Of a DNA stretch of 50,512 nt, positions 6,553 through 14,172 are shown one piece after another (position 1 is the first letter of the stretch; the number at the start of each line of letters is the position of its first letter). A program made the position numbers and the translations under genes. The DNA lies in contig JAUSHK010000005.1 of assembly GCA_030648515.1 (NCBI GenBank), positions 112,383 through 162,894 on the forward strand, in the 5' to 3' direction. The notes beneath the pieces were generated by a model. The model worked only from the letters and a program-made list of their open reading frames with translations, searched no databases and was not told the origin of the DNA. This DNA comes from Candidatus Jorgensenbacteria bacterium (GTDB lineage Bacteria > Patescibacteriota > Minisyncoccia > UBA6257 > GWB1-50-10).

Positions 6553-7988
6553 AATCGTTCCGTTATTTTCTTTTTACTAAAGATTACAACTACCAGAAGC
6601 AACGCGTAGTACGCGACAGCCGCGAAAATGCCGATTTTAAAACTTATCGGGATGCTCCATCGCGCGAACAACTCTATTACCTCAATTTTAAACCATAGGA
6701 GCACGAAAGCGAGCCAACTCACGACGACCGCCGCGTAATATGAAACAAACGAAACTCCCGCAATTATAAATCCGAGTGCCATTGTAATTGGGACAATCGG
6801 CAGAACTAAAATGTTTGCGGGAATGGAAGTCAGTGAGACACTTCCGAAATAGCTGATAAGCGCCGGCGCGACAGCGAGCTGTGCGGAGCATGTTGTGATG
6901 AGATTATCTTTCCATGAAAGCGGATTTTCTTTTTCTTCTTCGCGAACTTTTAATAATTTCATAATCGCCGGACGCAGATACACAATTCCTAAAAGCGCGA
7001 GAAATGAAAGCTGAAAGCCGACATCAAACACGAGCACTTTCGGATTCCACAAAATCATAATGAGCCCAGCGAACACGATTGCGTTCCGGAAGTCATATAT
7101 TCTCCCCGCTTCGCGCGCGAGGAGCACAAGCATGCCCATAATTGCCGCGCGCACCACCGATGCTTCCGCGCCAGCGAGCAAAACAAAACCAATGATTACA
7201 AGTGTCACGGTGAAAAACGCCGTCCGCCGCGATAAAAATAAAAGAAAAACACTTAGCATTACCCATACAACAATCGTGATGTTGTAGCCCGAAAGCGCGA
7301 CAAGATGCGTTGTTCCGCTTTTGCTCATGGCGTCCTTGAACTCGGCTGAAAAACCGCTTGTGCCGCCGAGTGTTAGTCCAGTTAAAAATGCCGCTTCTTC
7401 CGGCGGAAGAAGTTTTTGAAATGTCCCTACGACATTGTTTCGAAGTCCGAGAAGCGTTGATTGTATTGATGCGCCGCCTTTTTCAATAAATTCTACCTTC
7501 GGATAATTCATGAGCCCGCGGATGCGTTCCTTTTCAAGATATCTACCGTATGAACCTTCGGCTTTTTGAATCGTTCCCTGAACACGGATTTTGTCTCCGT
7601 ATGAAAACTCGGGCAATGGCGGTATAGATGCGAGAATTCTTGTTCCGCTGAGATTATCAAGCGCAACAACCAACTCTTGTTTGCTTCCTTTTATAACCGG
7701 CGCCTCAACAATTGTTCCGCTTGATATAATTGTTTCTTTTGGAAGTTCGACTGTACGAAACCGCGCATCGTCAGAAATATAAAAGAATGTTCCTAAAACC
7801 ATAAAGAGTCCCAGGGAACCAAGCCACATAATCCGCTTCCCCTTTCCGTTTCCCCACAATATCAAACAAAAAGCGCCCAGGATGAGGGCACATAAAAAGA
7901 CCTGCCATATCCCGAGTCCCGCGCTCGCGAGCCCAACTCCCGCAAGAAAAAAGAACGAGGAGAAAAAGAAAATATCGTACTTCGGCAC
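6549..7988 (-). CDS. comEC: ComEC/Rec2 competence channel protein
   Basis: 479 residues with about 10 membrane helices. The N-terminal part contains a small soluble OB-like segment (about 80-160, DUF4131 type). The competence domain follows, with GLTLGGTSGFSAEFKDAMSKSG near 207-228, THLVALSGYNITIVV near 229-243, and AGAEASVVRAAIMG near 272-285, all hallmarks of ComEC. It forms the channel that takes single-stranded DNA across the cytoplasmic membrane. The fused MBL domain of typical ComEC is carried by the next gene. GTG start; the G of the mnmA stop codon TAG is the first base of this GTG, so the operon is mnmA-comEC-MBL. Confidence 0.92.
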   Translation of the reverse strand: MPKYDIFFFSSFFFLAGVGLASAGLGIWQVFLCALILGAFCLILWGNGKGKRIMWLGSLGLFMVLGTFFYISDDARFRTVELPKETIISSGTIVEAPVIKGSKQELVVALDNLSGTRILASIPPLPEFSYGDKIRVQGTIQKAEGSYGRYLEKERIRGLMNYPKVEFIEKGGASIQSTLLGLRNNVVGTFQKLLPPEEAAFLTGLTLGGTSGFSAEFKDAMSKSGTTHLVALSGYNITIVVWVMLSVFLLFLSRRTAFFTVTLVIIGFVLLAGAEASVVRAAIMGMLVLLAREAGRIYDFRNAIVFAGLIMILWNPKVLVFDVGFQLSFLALLGIVYLRPAIMKLLKVREEEKENPLSWKDNLITTCSAQLAVAPALISYFGSVSLTSIPANILVLPIVPITMALGFIIAGVSFVSYYAAVVVSWLAFVLLWFKIEVIELFARWSIPISFKIGIFAAVAYYALLLVVVIFSKKKITERL

Positions 7989-9079
7989 TATTCAATTATA
8001 CCTCCTCCAAGAAGCTCGCCGTTTTTGTTATACAGCACCGCCGACTGGCCAGGAGCGACGAATTTCTGCGACTTATTAAAAACGAGTTTTGCCGTTTTTT
8101 TACCCAATACAAACCCGGCTTCCGCTAGCGGCTGCCTGTACCTGACCCGCGTCAGCACCAACATTCTCACATTCTGCAGAATGTGAGAATGTTGCGGGTT
8201 AATGATATTTATGTTTCGTAATGCAATTTCTTTTTTGAATAATGCGGGATTCTCATCGCCTTCAGCGACTGTAATCGTATTTGTTTTTACGTCTTTTGAC
8301 ACGACATAGTGCGGTTTAGTTTCGTGCCTGCCCGTCATCTTCAATCTTTTGTTTTTTGCTTTTAAATCAAGTCCGTGGCGCTGGCCGATTGTGTAAAACT
8401 GCGCGCCTTCATGCTCGCCTATCTTTTTGCCTTCCGTCGTTATGACTTCGCCTGGAGTTTCAGAAATATATTGCTTGAGAAAGTCATGAACCGACACTTT
8501 CCCTAAAAAACAAACGCCCTGCGAATCCTTCTTTTCCGCAGTCGGAAGTTTTGCTTTCTTCGCAATTTCGCGAACCTGCGGCTTTATATAATCACCTATT
8601 GGAAACAAACAATGCTTAAGCTCGTTTTGCGTGAGCGTCCATAGGAAATAGCTTTGGTCTTTATTTTTGTCTTTTGCTTCATAAAGTTTCTCGTTTTTAA
8701 TGCGCACGTAATGTCCGGTCGCGATATAGTCCGCGCCGAGCGCGAACGCGCGCTTCAGGAATAAACCGAATTTAATGTATTTATTACACATCACGTCCGG
8801 GTTCGGCGTGATTCCGCGCTTATATCCATCAACCATGTATTCAACTACATCACGCTTATACTCTTCCTCAAAATCAAAAACGTAGAATGGAATACCGAGA
8901 TGCTCCGCAACGCGGCGCGCATCCTCGGCGTCAGTTTCCGAACAACCATCCAAATTAAAACAGCGCATAAACACGCCCGTTATGTTATAGCCCTGTTTTT
9001 TCAACAGTAATGCAGCGGCGGACGAATCCACGCCCCCGGACATCGCCACGAAAACTTTTCCTTTTTGCGGATTTGACAT
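7988..9079 (-). CDS. mnmA: tRNA-specific 2-thiouridylase MnmA
   Basis: Inserts sulfur at C2 of U34 in tRNA-Lys, Glu and Gln. The PP-loop SGGVDS is at residues 14-19, the catalytic Cys is in PDVMC (C98), the persulfide Cys in QGVC (C190), and TGHYVR, KDQSYFLW and YTIGQRHGL are all present; the C-terminal beta domain carries VRYRQPLAEA. Length (363) is normal. Near residues 296-313 the family's variable linker is encoded by a perfect DNA palindrome (8159-8194) that stays in frame. There is no clear SD. First gene of mnmA-comEC-MBL. Confidence 0.96.
   Translation of the reverse strand: MSNPQKGKVFVAMSGGVDSSAAALLLKKQGYNITGVFMRCFNLDGCSETDAEDARRVAEHLGIPFYVFDFEEEYKRDVVEYMVDGYKRGITPNPDVMCNKYIKFGLFLKRAFALGADYIATGHYVRIKNEKLYEAKDKNKDQSYFLWTLTQNELKHCLFPIGDYIKPQVREIAKKAKLPTAEKKDSQGVCFLGKVSVHDFLKQYISETPGEVITTEGKKIGEHEGAQFYTIGQRHGLDLKAKNKRLKMTGRHETKPHYVVSKDVKTNTITVAEGDENPALFKKEIALRNINIINPQHSHILQNVRMLVLTRVRYRQPLAEAGFVLGKKTAKLVFNKSQKFVAPGQSAVLYNKNGELLGGGIIE
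8159..8194. repeat. Perfect 36-nt palindrome inside mnmA
   Basis: Positions 8159-8176 are the exact reverse complement of 8177-8194, centred on CTGCAG. It encodes part of the variable linker before the VRYRQP block, without breaking the frame. In RNA it would form a very stable cruciform-type hairpin with almost no loop unless the centre opens. Confidence 0.9.
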
Positions 9080-9149
9080 AAAAAGTTTTATTTGTTTGAA
9101 TTGTGTTAGAACTTTTTTCTTTATCTAATAAACTAGATTGGAGGTGTAT

Positions 9150-9305
9150 ATGGGAGGACATGACATAATAGCTGTTTTAGCTCTTATCTTTTTTGTCGCT
9201 TGTATGTCTCCTTTTATCATCTTAAAGATAAGAAATAAATGGAAGGCTTTTGATACAACCGATGATAAAGATGATGACCATGATTTTCCTGCGTTTTCAG
9301 GATAA
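9150..9305 (+). CDS. Small membrane protein, 51 residues
   Basis: ATG at 9150 with GGAGG at 9140-9144. The product starts MGGHDIIAVLALIFF, has one membrane helix (about residues 6-25), a basic segment (KIRNKWK) and a strongly acidic tail (TTDDKDDDHD) ending PAFSG. Topology is probably N-out with the acidic tail in the cytoplasm. A weak promoter TTGTGT (9101), 17 nt, TCTAAT (9124-9129) precedes it and a clear terminator follows directly after the stop, so it is a stand-alone unit divergent from mnmA. No family recognised. Confidence 0.65.
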   Translation: MGGHDIIAVLALIFFVACMSPFIILKIRNKWKAFDTTDDKDDDHDFPAFSG

Positions 9306-9337
9306 GCCCGCCCACAAAATTTGTGGGCGCTCTTTTT
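9306..9337 (+). terminator. Rho-independent terminator
   Basis: GCCCGCCCACAAA/TTTGTGGGCGC stem followed by TCTTTTT, immediately after the stop at 9305. Confidence 0.85.
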
Positions 9338-9343
9338 AACGGC

Positions 9344-9372
9344 TTGTAAAACCCCCGTAGGCACATTACACT
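9344..9372 (+). promoter_or_regulatory. Promoter for two small membrane proteins
   Basis: TTGTAA (9344-9349), 17-nt spacer, TACACT (9367-9372). The leader of about 40 nt carries ACGGAGGAG before the ATG at 9418. Confidence 0.5.
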
Positions 9373-9417
9373 ATATTACAGTAAATTAAACAAGAAACCT
9401 TATTTACGGAGGAGAAA

Positions 9418-9624
9418 ATGCGCATACATGTACTTGGTCTTTGCGGGCTTGCTGTTGCGTACTTCTGCGGTGAGATGACGTTGCTTCTCGCCACCATATA
9501 CTTTAAAGATGTCGGGCCACAATCTTTGTTTTTGTGGTTCCTTTCTGCCACTGCTTTCGGAATCGTTGGGGGCACATTTCTCATTGAACATTACATAACA
9601 AAACCTTTTAGAAGAACGGGGTAG
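9418..9624 (+). CDS. Small membrane protein, unknown
   Basis: 68 residues with two hydrophobic helices (about 4-26 and 36-57) joined by a short polar loop (FKDVGPQS) and a basic end (KPFRRTG). GGAGGAG lies 5 nt before the ATG. It is followed after 33 nt by another SD-led small membrane protein, and the pair likely forms one unit. No family recognised. Confidence 0.65.
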   Translation: MRIHVLGLCGLAVAYFCGEMTLLLATIYFKDVGPQSLFLWFLSATAFGIVGGTFLIEHYITKPFRRTG

Positions 9625-9657
9625 TGTATTTATTATTAATTAAAGCGGAGGTGACTT

Positions 9658-9810
9658 ATGGGAGCTGAAGAGATAATGTACGCCTCGATGTACGGACAAT
9701 ACATCATTGCAACAGGGGTTATTATATGTGGTATTATCGTCTTCGCCCTTGTAGCAATATTCGTCGCTCTTTGTAAACTAACGAAGAGCGACAGCTCGCC
9801 TGCTTTATGA
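9658..9810 (+). CDS. Small single-helix membrane protein, 50 residues
   Basis: ATG at 9658 with GGAGGTG at 9647-9653. The product begins MGAEEIMYASMYGQY, has one long hydrophobic helix (about residues 15-39), and ends with LTKSDSSPAL. Its TGA lies inside the loop of the transcription terminator at 9790, so the last six or so codons form one arm of the hairpin. No family recognised. The strong RBS supports real expression. Confidence 0.6.
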   Translation: MGAEEIMYASMYGQYIIATGVIICGIIVFALVAIFVALCKLTKSDSSPAL

Positions 9811-9826
9811 GACGGGCTGTTTTATT
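9790..9826 (+). terminator. Terminator overlapping the stop codon
   Basis: ACAGCTCG (coding) pairs with CGGGCTGT downstream of the TGA at 9808-9810, then TTTTATTT. A translating ribosome would disrupt the hairpin. Confidence 0.65.
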
Positions 9827-9881
9827 TCTCCTCTTGAATTTTTTTAAAATCTTTATTACACTTCCATCATAATTTATAAAT

Positions 9882-10466
9882 ATGGCGCGGCTTGAATATA
9901 ACGAACTAAAAATCGGAACTATCTTTACGAAGAACGAGGACCCTGATCCGTATCAGGTTCTTGAGTATGCATTTATTCGCATGCAGCAGAGAAAGCCGGT
10001 AACGCAGATTAAAATCAAAAATCTCATCACCGGAAAGATGCTGGATTACACGGCGCACCAAAATGAGGATTTTCGCGAAATTGAAATAGACCAGATGCCT
10101 GTGATTTTTATATATCAAAGCCACGGCGAGTACTGGTTTCACGAAAAAGGAAACCCCAAAAATCGATTTTCTCTTACCAGTGAAATTATGGGAGATGGCT
10201 GCCAGTTTCTGAAATCAAACGCAGAAATTACCGCAATGAAGTTTGGCGATAAAATCATTAGCGCAAAATTACCGGCCAAGGTTGAACTTAAAGTCACCGA
10301 GGCGCCGCCGGCTATCAAGGGCAACACTGCGCAAGGAGGCACAAAATTAGTCACGCTTGAAACTGGCGCGAAAGTTAACGTCCCCCTCTTTATCAATGAG
10401 GGTGATATTATTCGCATTAATACGCAAACAGGAGAATACGCTGAGCGGGTGGAGAAAGGGGCCTAG
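9882..10466 (+). CDS. efp: Elongation factor P with a non-canonical loop
   Basis: Binds between the P and E sites to rescue ribosomes stalled at polyproline. 194 residues, three beta domains: KOW-like (1-65), OB (about 66-130) and C-terminal OB with VELKVTEAPPAIKG, GGTKLVTLETGAKVNVPLFINEGD and GEYAERV, the family signature. The domain I loop, normally PGKG with the modified Lys34, reads RMQQRKPVTQ here (33-42): PGKG is absent though a Lys (K38) is near the tip. CATAAT (9868-9873) ends 8 nt before the ATG and there is no SD, so translation is probably leaderless. Convergent with the TraG-like gene. Confidence 0.93.
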   Translation: MARLEYNELKIGTIFTKNEDPDPYQVLEYAFIRMQQRKPVTQIKIKNLITGKMLDYTAHQNEDFREIEIDQMPVIFIYQSHGEYWFHEKGNPKNRFSLTSEIMGDGCQFLKSNAEITAMKFGDKIISAKLPAKVELKVTEAPPAIKGNTAQGGTKLVTLETGAKVNVPLFINEGDIIRINTQTGEYAERVEKGA

Positions 10467-10479
10467 TTCTAGTATCAAG

Positions 10480-10541
10480 TAGCGAGTATAAAGTATTAAG
10501 TATTTAAGAACCCGCCGTTAGGAGGGGCTAATACTAAATAC
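10480..10541. repeat. Imperfect inverted repeat between convergent genes
   Basis: AGTATTAAGTATT on the left arm pairs, with one mismatch, to AATACTAAATACCT on the right arm around a GC-rich centre. The arms are built from TAGTATTAAG-like units. It may act as a bidirectional terminator, but a T tract is weak. Confidence 0.45.
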
Positions 10542-12209
10542 CTACTTCCCCTTGAGTGCGTCCTGAATTGCCGCTCTAAGTTTTCCTATATCGCGTTCGG
10601 CCGGTTGTTTTTCAAGCCTCGGTTTCTTTTCCTCGCGCGGCAAGTCTTTAAGGCTTATGCCTTCTTTTTTTAGGGTTGCATCTACGGGACTTTCTTTTGT
10701 AGCCTCCGTGGATTGTTTTACTATCGGAATAGGAGTAAACGGCTTCGGCGCAATCTCCCCAGCGCGTAGCTTTACAAGACAGTCCTTGCAGTATACCGGC
10801 CTTCCTTCTTGCGGCTCAAACGGGACTTCTGTTTCCTTTTTGCAATTGGAGCATTTCACTTTCCATGTTTTCCGGTTCGCCGGCTTGTCATTTTCCTGCC
10901 CAACCATGCTCAGTTCGCTCCAGCGGTTTATTTCATCTTGAATAAAATTTACCGGACGCGCGTATTGTTCCCGCGAGATTTTGATAATTTGCTCGGCAAT
11001 ATCCGGCTGTGTTTTTGTCTTGAATGGCGGGAGTGTTGTCGCTGAAAATGGGCGGCTGCGCACTCCGTCAATCATGAGTTTTAAATAGATATGGTAGTTC
11101 GGGAGGCCAACCATGTCTTGTATTAAAAATTCCGGGTCAAACTCTTTTTCCAAAAATTCCGCGTCGCCCGCGCCTACTCGAAACATTATCATTGTGCCGA
11201 CGTTGCCAAAAATAGCGTCGCGAACTTTCGTGGAAATATCGGTTACGAGCTGGCCGATATATTGGTGCGCGAGCGTGAGGTTCAGGCGGTATTTTCGCGC
11301 CTCGGAGAGTATGTTCGCAAATGAATCAGTCGCAAAGTTTTGAAACTCGTCAACGTAGAGATAAAAGTCGCGCCGTTCGTCTTCGGGAATGCGCACGCGC
11401 TCCATAGCGGCGAGTTGGATTTTTGTGATAAGCATTGCGCCCAAGAGCGCCGAGTTATCTTCGCCGATACGGCCCTTTGAGACGTTCACGAGTAAAATCT
11501 TCCCCGTGTTCATAATTTCCTGAATATCAATCGTGCTCTTCGGCTGGCCGACAATGTTTCTGATAAGCGACGCCGAAAGGAACTGGCCTACTTTGTTTTG
11601 AATAGGCGCGATTGCCTCGTTTCTGAATTTCGGGTCCCATTTTTCAAACTCATTCATCCAAAACGCTTTCACGACTGGATCTTTTACGTTTCCCACAACC
11701 TCCAGCCGGTACGCTTTATCAACAAGAATGCGCGGTATGCCCATGAGCGTTGAGTTTGGCGTTTCAAGGAGCGCGAGGATTGCATTGTTTAAAATGTACT
11801 CCATTCTCGCCGACCAAACGTTGGACCAAATTTTTGTAAAAATACCCATAAGGCCCGAGGCGACGAGGTGCTTGTACTTCGGGTCGGGAAGCTCCAGCAC
11901 ATTGAACCCGATGCTGTAATCCGAATCGGCAGGATTAAAATAGATGACGTCTTTCGCGCGCTCTTCGGGGATGCGCTTCAGGAGTGTCTCAACGTTCTCG
12001 CCGTGCGGGTCAACAAGACAAAGGCCTTCGCCGTTCGCGACGTCCTGAATTACCATATTTTGGAGCATTACTGATTTGCCGGTGCCGGTCATGCCGACAA
12101 TGTAGACATGCTGGCGGCGATCGGCACGCTTAATGCCGAATAACCGGTTCGTGTTCCGAAAATTCACCCGCCCAAAATAGGTAATATCTTTTTCGTGGTC
12201 TTCTACCAT
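10542..12209 (-). CDS. VirD4/TraG-like (HerA/FtsK superfamily) ATPase with C-terminal zinc ribbon
   Basis: 555 residues. Walker A GMTGTGKS at 39-46, a FNPAD block near 91-95, Walker B YLYVDEFQNFA near 283-292 and a sensor-like LAHQYIGQL near 313-321 mark a type IV coupling protein/TraM-recognition ATPase. A zinc ribbon follows: C453-x2-C456 and C474-x2-C477. The C-terminus is charged and low-complexity. There are no N-terminal membrane helices, so it is soluble, unlike classic TraG. Such stand-alone genes are common in CPR and may serve DNA translocation or pilus-related export. TATAAT (12222-12217) ends 7 nt before the ATG with no SD: leaderless. Confidence 0.85.
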   Translation of the reverse strand: MVEDHEKDITYFGRVNFRNTNRLFGIKRADRRQHVYIVGMTGTGKSVMLQNMVIQDVANGEGLCLVDPHGENVETLLKRIPEERAKDVIYFNPADSDYSIGFNVLELPDPKYKHLVASGLMGIFTKIWSNVWSARMEYILNNAILALLETPNSTLMGIPRILVDKAYRLEVVGNVKDPVVKAFWMNEFEKWDPKFRNEAIAPIQNKVGQFLSASLIRNIVGQPKSTIDIQEIMNTGKILLVNVSKGRIGEDNSALLGAMLITKIQLAAMERVRIPEDERRDFYLYVDEFQNFATDSFANILSEARKYRLNLTLAHQYIGQLVTDISTKVRDAIFGNVGTMIMFRVGAGDAEFLEKEFDPEFLIQDMVGLPNYHIYLKLMIDGVRSRPFSATTLPPFKTKTQPDIAEQIIKISREQYARPVNFIQDEINRWSELSMVGQENDKPANRKTWKVKCSNCKKETEVPFEPQEGRPVYCKDCLVKLRAGEIAPKPFTPIPIVKQSTEATKESPVDATLKKEGISLKDLPREEKKPRLEKQPAERDIGKLRAAIQDALKGK

Positions 12210-12243
12210 CAGCTTTATTATACCTTATGCGTATGCAGAAAAG

Positions 12244-12273
12244 AAAAACACCGCGTTGTTTTGCGGTGTTTTT
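12244..12273. terminator. Terminator of alaS
   Basis: On the minus strand AAAACACCGC pairs with GCGGTGTTTT, then TTCTTTT. It sits right at the alaS stop and ahead of the next gene's promoter; it is symmetric enough to work in both directions. Confidence 0.8.
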
Positions 12274-14083
12274 ACTCAATGATTGCTCTGATGCGACGGA
12301 TGCCGGCACTGGAGGATTCCTCTTTTGTGATTTTGAATTTTCCGATTTCGCTGGTGCGCGAAACGTGCGGGCCGGCGCAGAATTCTTTATTAAACGCGTT
12401 TTCTAGTGAATCACCGATGAAATATACTGTTACCTTATCACTGTACTTTCCTTTAAAGAACTTGAGCGCGCCAGTTTTCTCAGCTTCAGCTTTTGACATT
12501 TCAATAACTTTCACTGGCAAATCGGCTTTGATTTTTTCGTTCACAATTTCTTCAATACGCTTTAATTCCTCAGGCGTAACTTTCCGCGGAAACGTGAAAT
12601 CAAACCGAGTCCGCTCCGGCGTAATATCCGACCCGCGCTGTTCAACTTCATTCCCTAAAACCTCAAGCAATGCCTGATGAAGCAGGTGTGTTGCCGTGTG
12701 AAACTTGATTACTTTTCTCTGTTCCTCCTCGCTCCCTGCTTTTAATTCGCCAGTATCAAGCGTAAGCCCGTGTCCGCCGAATTTTTTCTCAACGCCCGCA
12801 CGCGAGATTTCTTGGTGTTTTTCAAATTCTTTATCAAATCCCTTGTCATCAAATTCAGCTTCTCGCTCTACACAAAGATCTCTTATAATCTCACGAGGAA
12901 GTCCGTATGATTGATATAAATGGAAAGCATCTTCAGCTGAAATCTTTCCGAAAATCTTATATGATCCGCCACTTTCGCCTTGAACCTTGGATTTGGAATT
13001 ATGTAACCGATTAAATTCACGAATGCCATTATCTAAAGTTTGTATAAATTTATTTTGCTCTTCTTTGAATATTTTCAGTATATCTTTTTCATTAACCAAA
13101 AGGTTTTTGTAGTTTTCAAACGAATTTCCATAAAACGAGATGGTGTTTTTTACGGCTTCTAAAGTTCGCGACGTGCTTAATTTAAAACCTCCTCCATTGT
13201 CTTCACCGGTTAACTTGCGAGAATGGAAAATAGCTCTTCTTATTAAGCGCCGAAGAATGTAACCAGCGTCCTTATTAGATGGTAGAACACCATCAGCGAT
13301 CAGAAATGTTGCTCCCCGAATATGATCTGCAAAAATCCTACCGCTTTTATCATCAACGCCAGGAAGATGCATAAACGTTGAGAGAGGATTTTTAAATAAA
13401 TCTGTTTCAAAAATCGTCTGAGTATTTTGTACCATCATCGCGAGACGCTCCAAACCCATACCAGTATCAATGCCTTTTACCTTGAGCGGTGTGAGTTTTT
13501 TATTTTTGTCCTGATAGTATTCGTTAAACACCAGATTCCAAACCTCCACGCCGCGGACATAGACCTCAGATGTCGGACCGCACGGGCCTTCCGCGCCGGT
13601 CGGGCCCCAAAAGTTATCCTTGCGTCCGAACTTTCTGACATCTTTCACGCCGAGTGATTTCCAAATTTCTTCCGATTCCATATCGGCCGGCACATCGGCG
13701 TCCCCTTCAAATACGCTTACATAATCAATCGAAAGCCCGAGTTCTTTAGCGATAAACTCGTGCGCATATATAATTGCTTCTTTTTTGAAATATCCTCCGA
13801 ATGAAAAATTCCCCATCATTTCAAAGAACGTGAGGTGCGATTCATCGCCGACTTCGTCAATATCAGAGGTGCGAAAACATTTTTGGACTGATGTAACGTT
13901 TTTTGAACCGAAATCTTTTATCGGATCCAGCTCGCCCGTGAAATACTTTTTGAACTGCTGCATTCCGGCGGTTGTAAAAAGCACCGACGGATCATCGGGA
14001 ATAAGCGAGGACGAGGGCACAATGGCGTGACCTCGTGCTTTAAAAAAAGCTAGAAATTTAGTTCGAAGGTCGGATGAGTTCAT
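12272..14083 (-). CDS. alaS: Alanyl-tRNA synthetase, no C-Ala domain
   Basis: Charges tRNA-Ala. Catalytic core at 1-240 with LFTTAGMQQFKKYFTGE, a RTSDIDEVGDESHLTFFEMMGNFSFGGYFKKEA-type block (motif 2 region), and GMGLERLAM (motif 3). The editing domain carries HTATHLLHQAL and, near the end, FCAGPHVSRTSEIG. The chain stops at AGIRRIRAIIE, directly after the editing domain, so the C-terminal DHHA1/C-Ala domain is absent (603 residues against about 875). The ATG at 14083 is chosen over a GTG six bases upstream. It follows rpoD by about 90 nt of TCTAAT-type repeats. Confidence 0.96.
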   Translation of the reverse strand: MNSSDLRTKFLAFFKARGHAIVPSSSLIPDDPSVLFTTAGMQQFKKYFTGELDPIKDFGSKNVTSVQKCFRTSDIDEVGDESHLTFFEMMGNFSFGGYFKKEAIIYAHEFIAKELGLSIDYVSVFEGDADVPADMESEEIWKSLGVKDVRKFGRKDNFWGPTGAEGPCGPTSEVYVRGVEVWNLVFNEYYQDKNKKLTPLKVKGIDTGMGLERLAMMVQNTQTIFETDLFKNPLSTFMHLPGVDDKSGRIFADHIRGATFLIADGVLPSNKDAGYILRRLIRRAIFHSRKLTGEDNGGGFKLSTSRTLEAVKNTISFYGNSFENYKNLLVNEKDILKIFKEEQNKFIQTLDNGIREFNRLHNSKSKVQGESGGSYKIFGKISAEDAFHLYQSYGLPREIIRDLCVEREAEFDDKGFDKEFEKHQEISRAGVEKKFGGHGLTLDTGELKAGSEEEQRKVIKFHTATHLLHQALLEVLGNEVEQRGSDITPERTRFDFTFPRKVTPEELKRIEEIVNEKIKADLPVKVIEMSKAEAEKTGALKFFKGKYSDKVTVYFIGDSLENAFNKEFCAGPHVSRTSEIGKFKITKEESSSAGIRRIRAIIE

Positions 14084-14096
14084 GTGCACATATGAA

Positions 14097-14169
14097 TTTC
14101 TAATATCTAATTTCTAATGTCTAATGTCTAAATGCCCGACGTGCTTATTAGAAATTAGTAATTAGGCAT
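14097..14169. repeat. TCTAAT-type tandem and inverted repeats between rpoD and alaS
   Basis: Four to five degenerate copies of CTAATWTCTAAT-like units at 14100-14133 are followed by GCCCGACGTGC and then ATTAGAAATTAG and AATTAGGCATT, which pair back with TCTAATTTCTAAT and AATGCC. The same unit recurs before parA (41066-41095). The role is unknown; it might slow or stop read-through from rpoD. Confidence 0.6.
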
Positions 14170-14172
14170 TCA

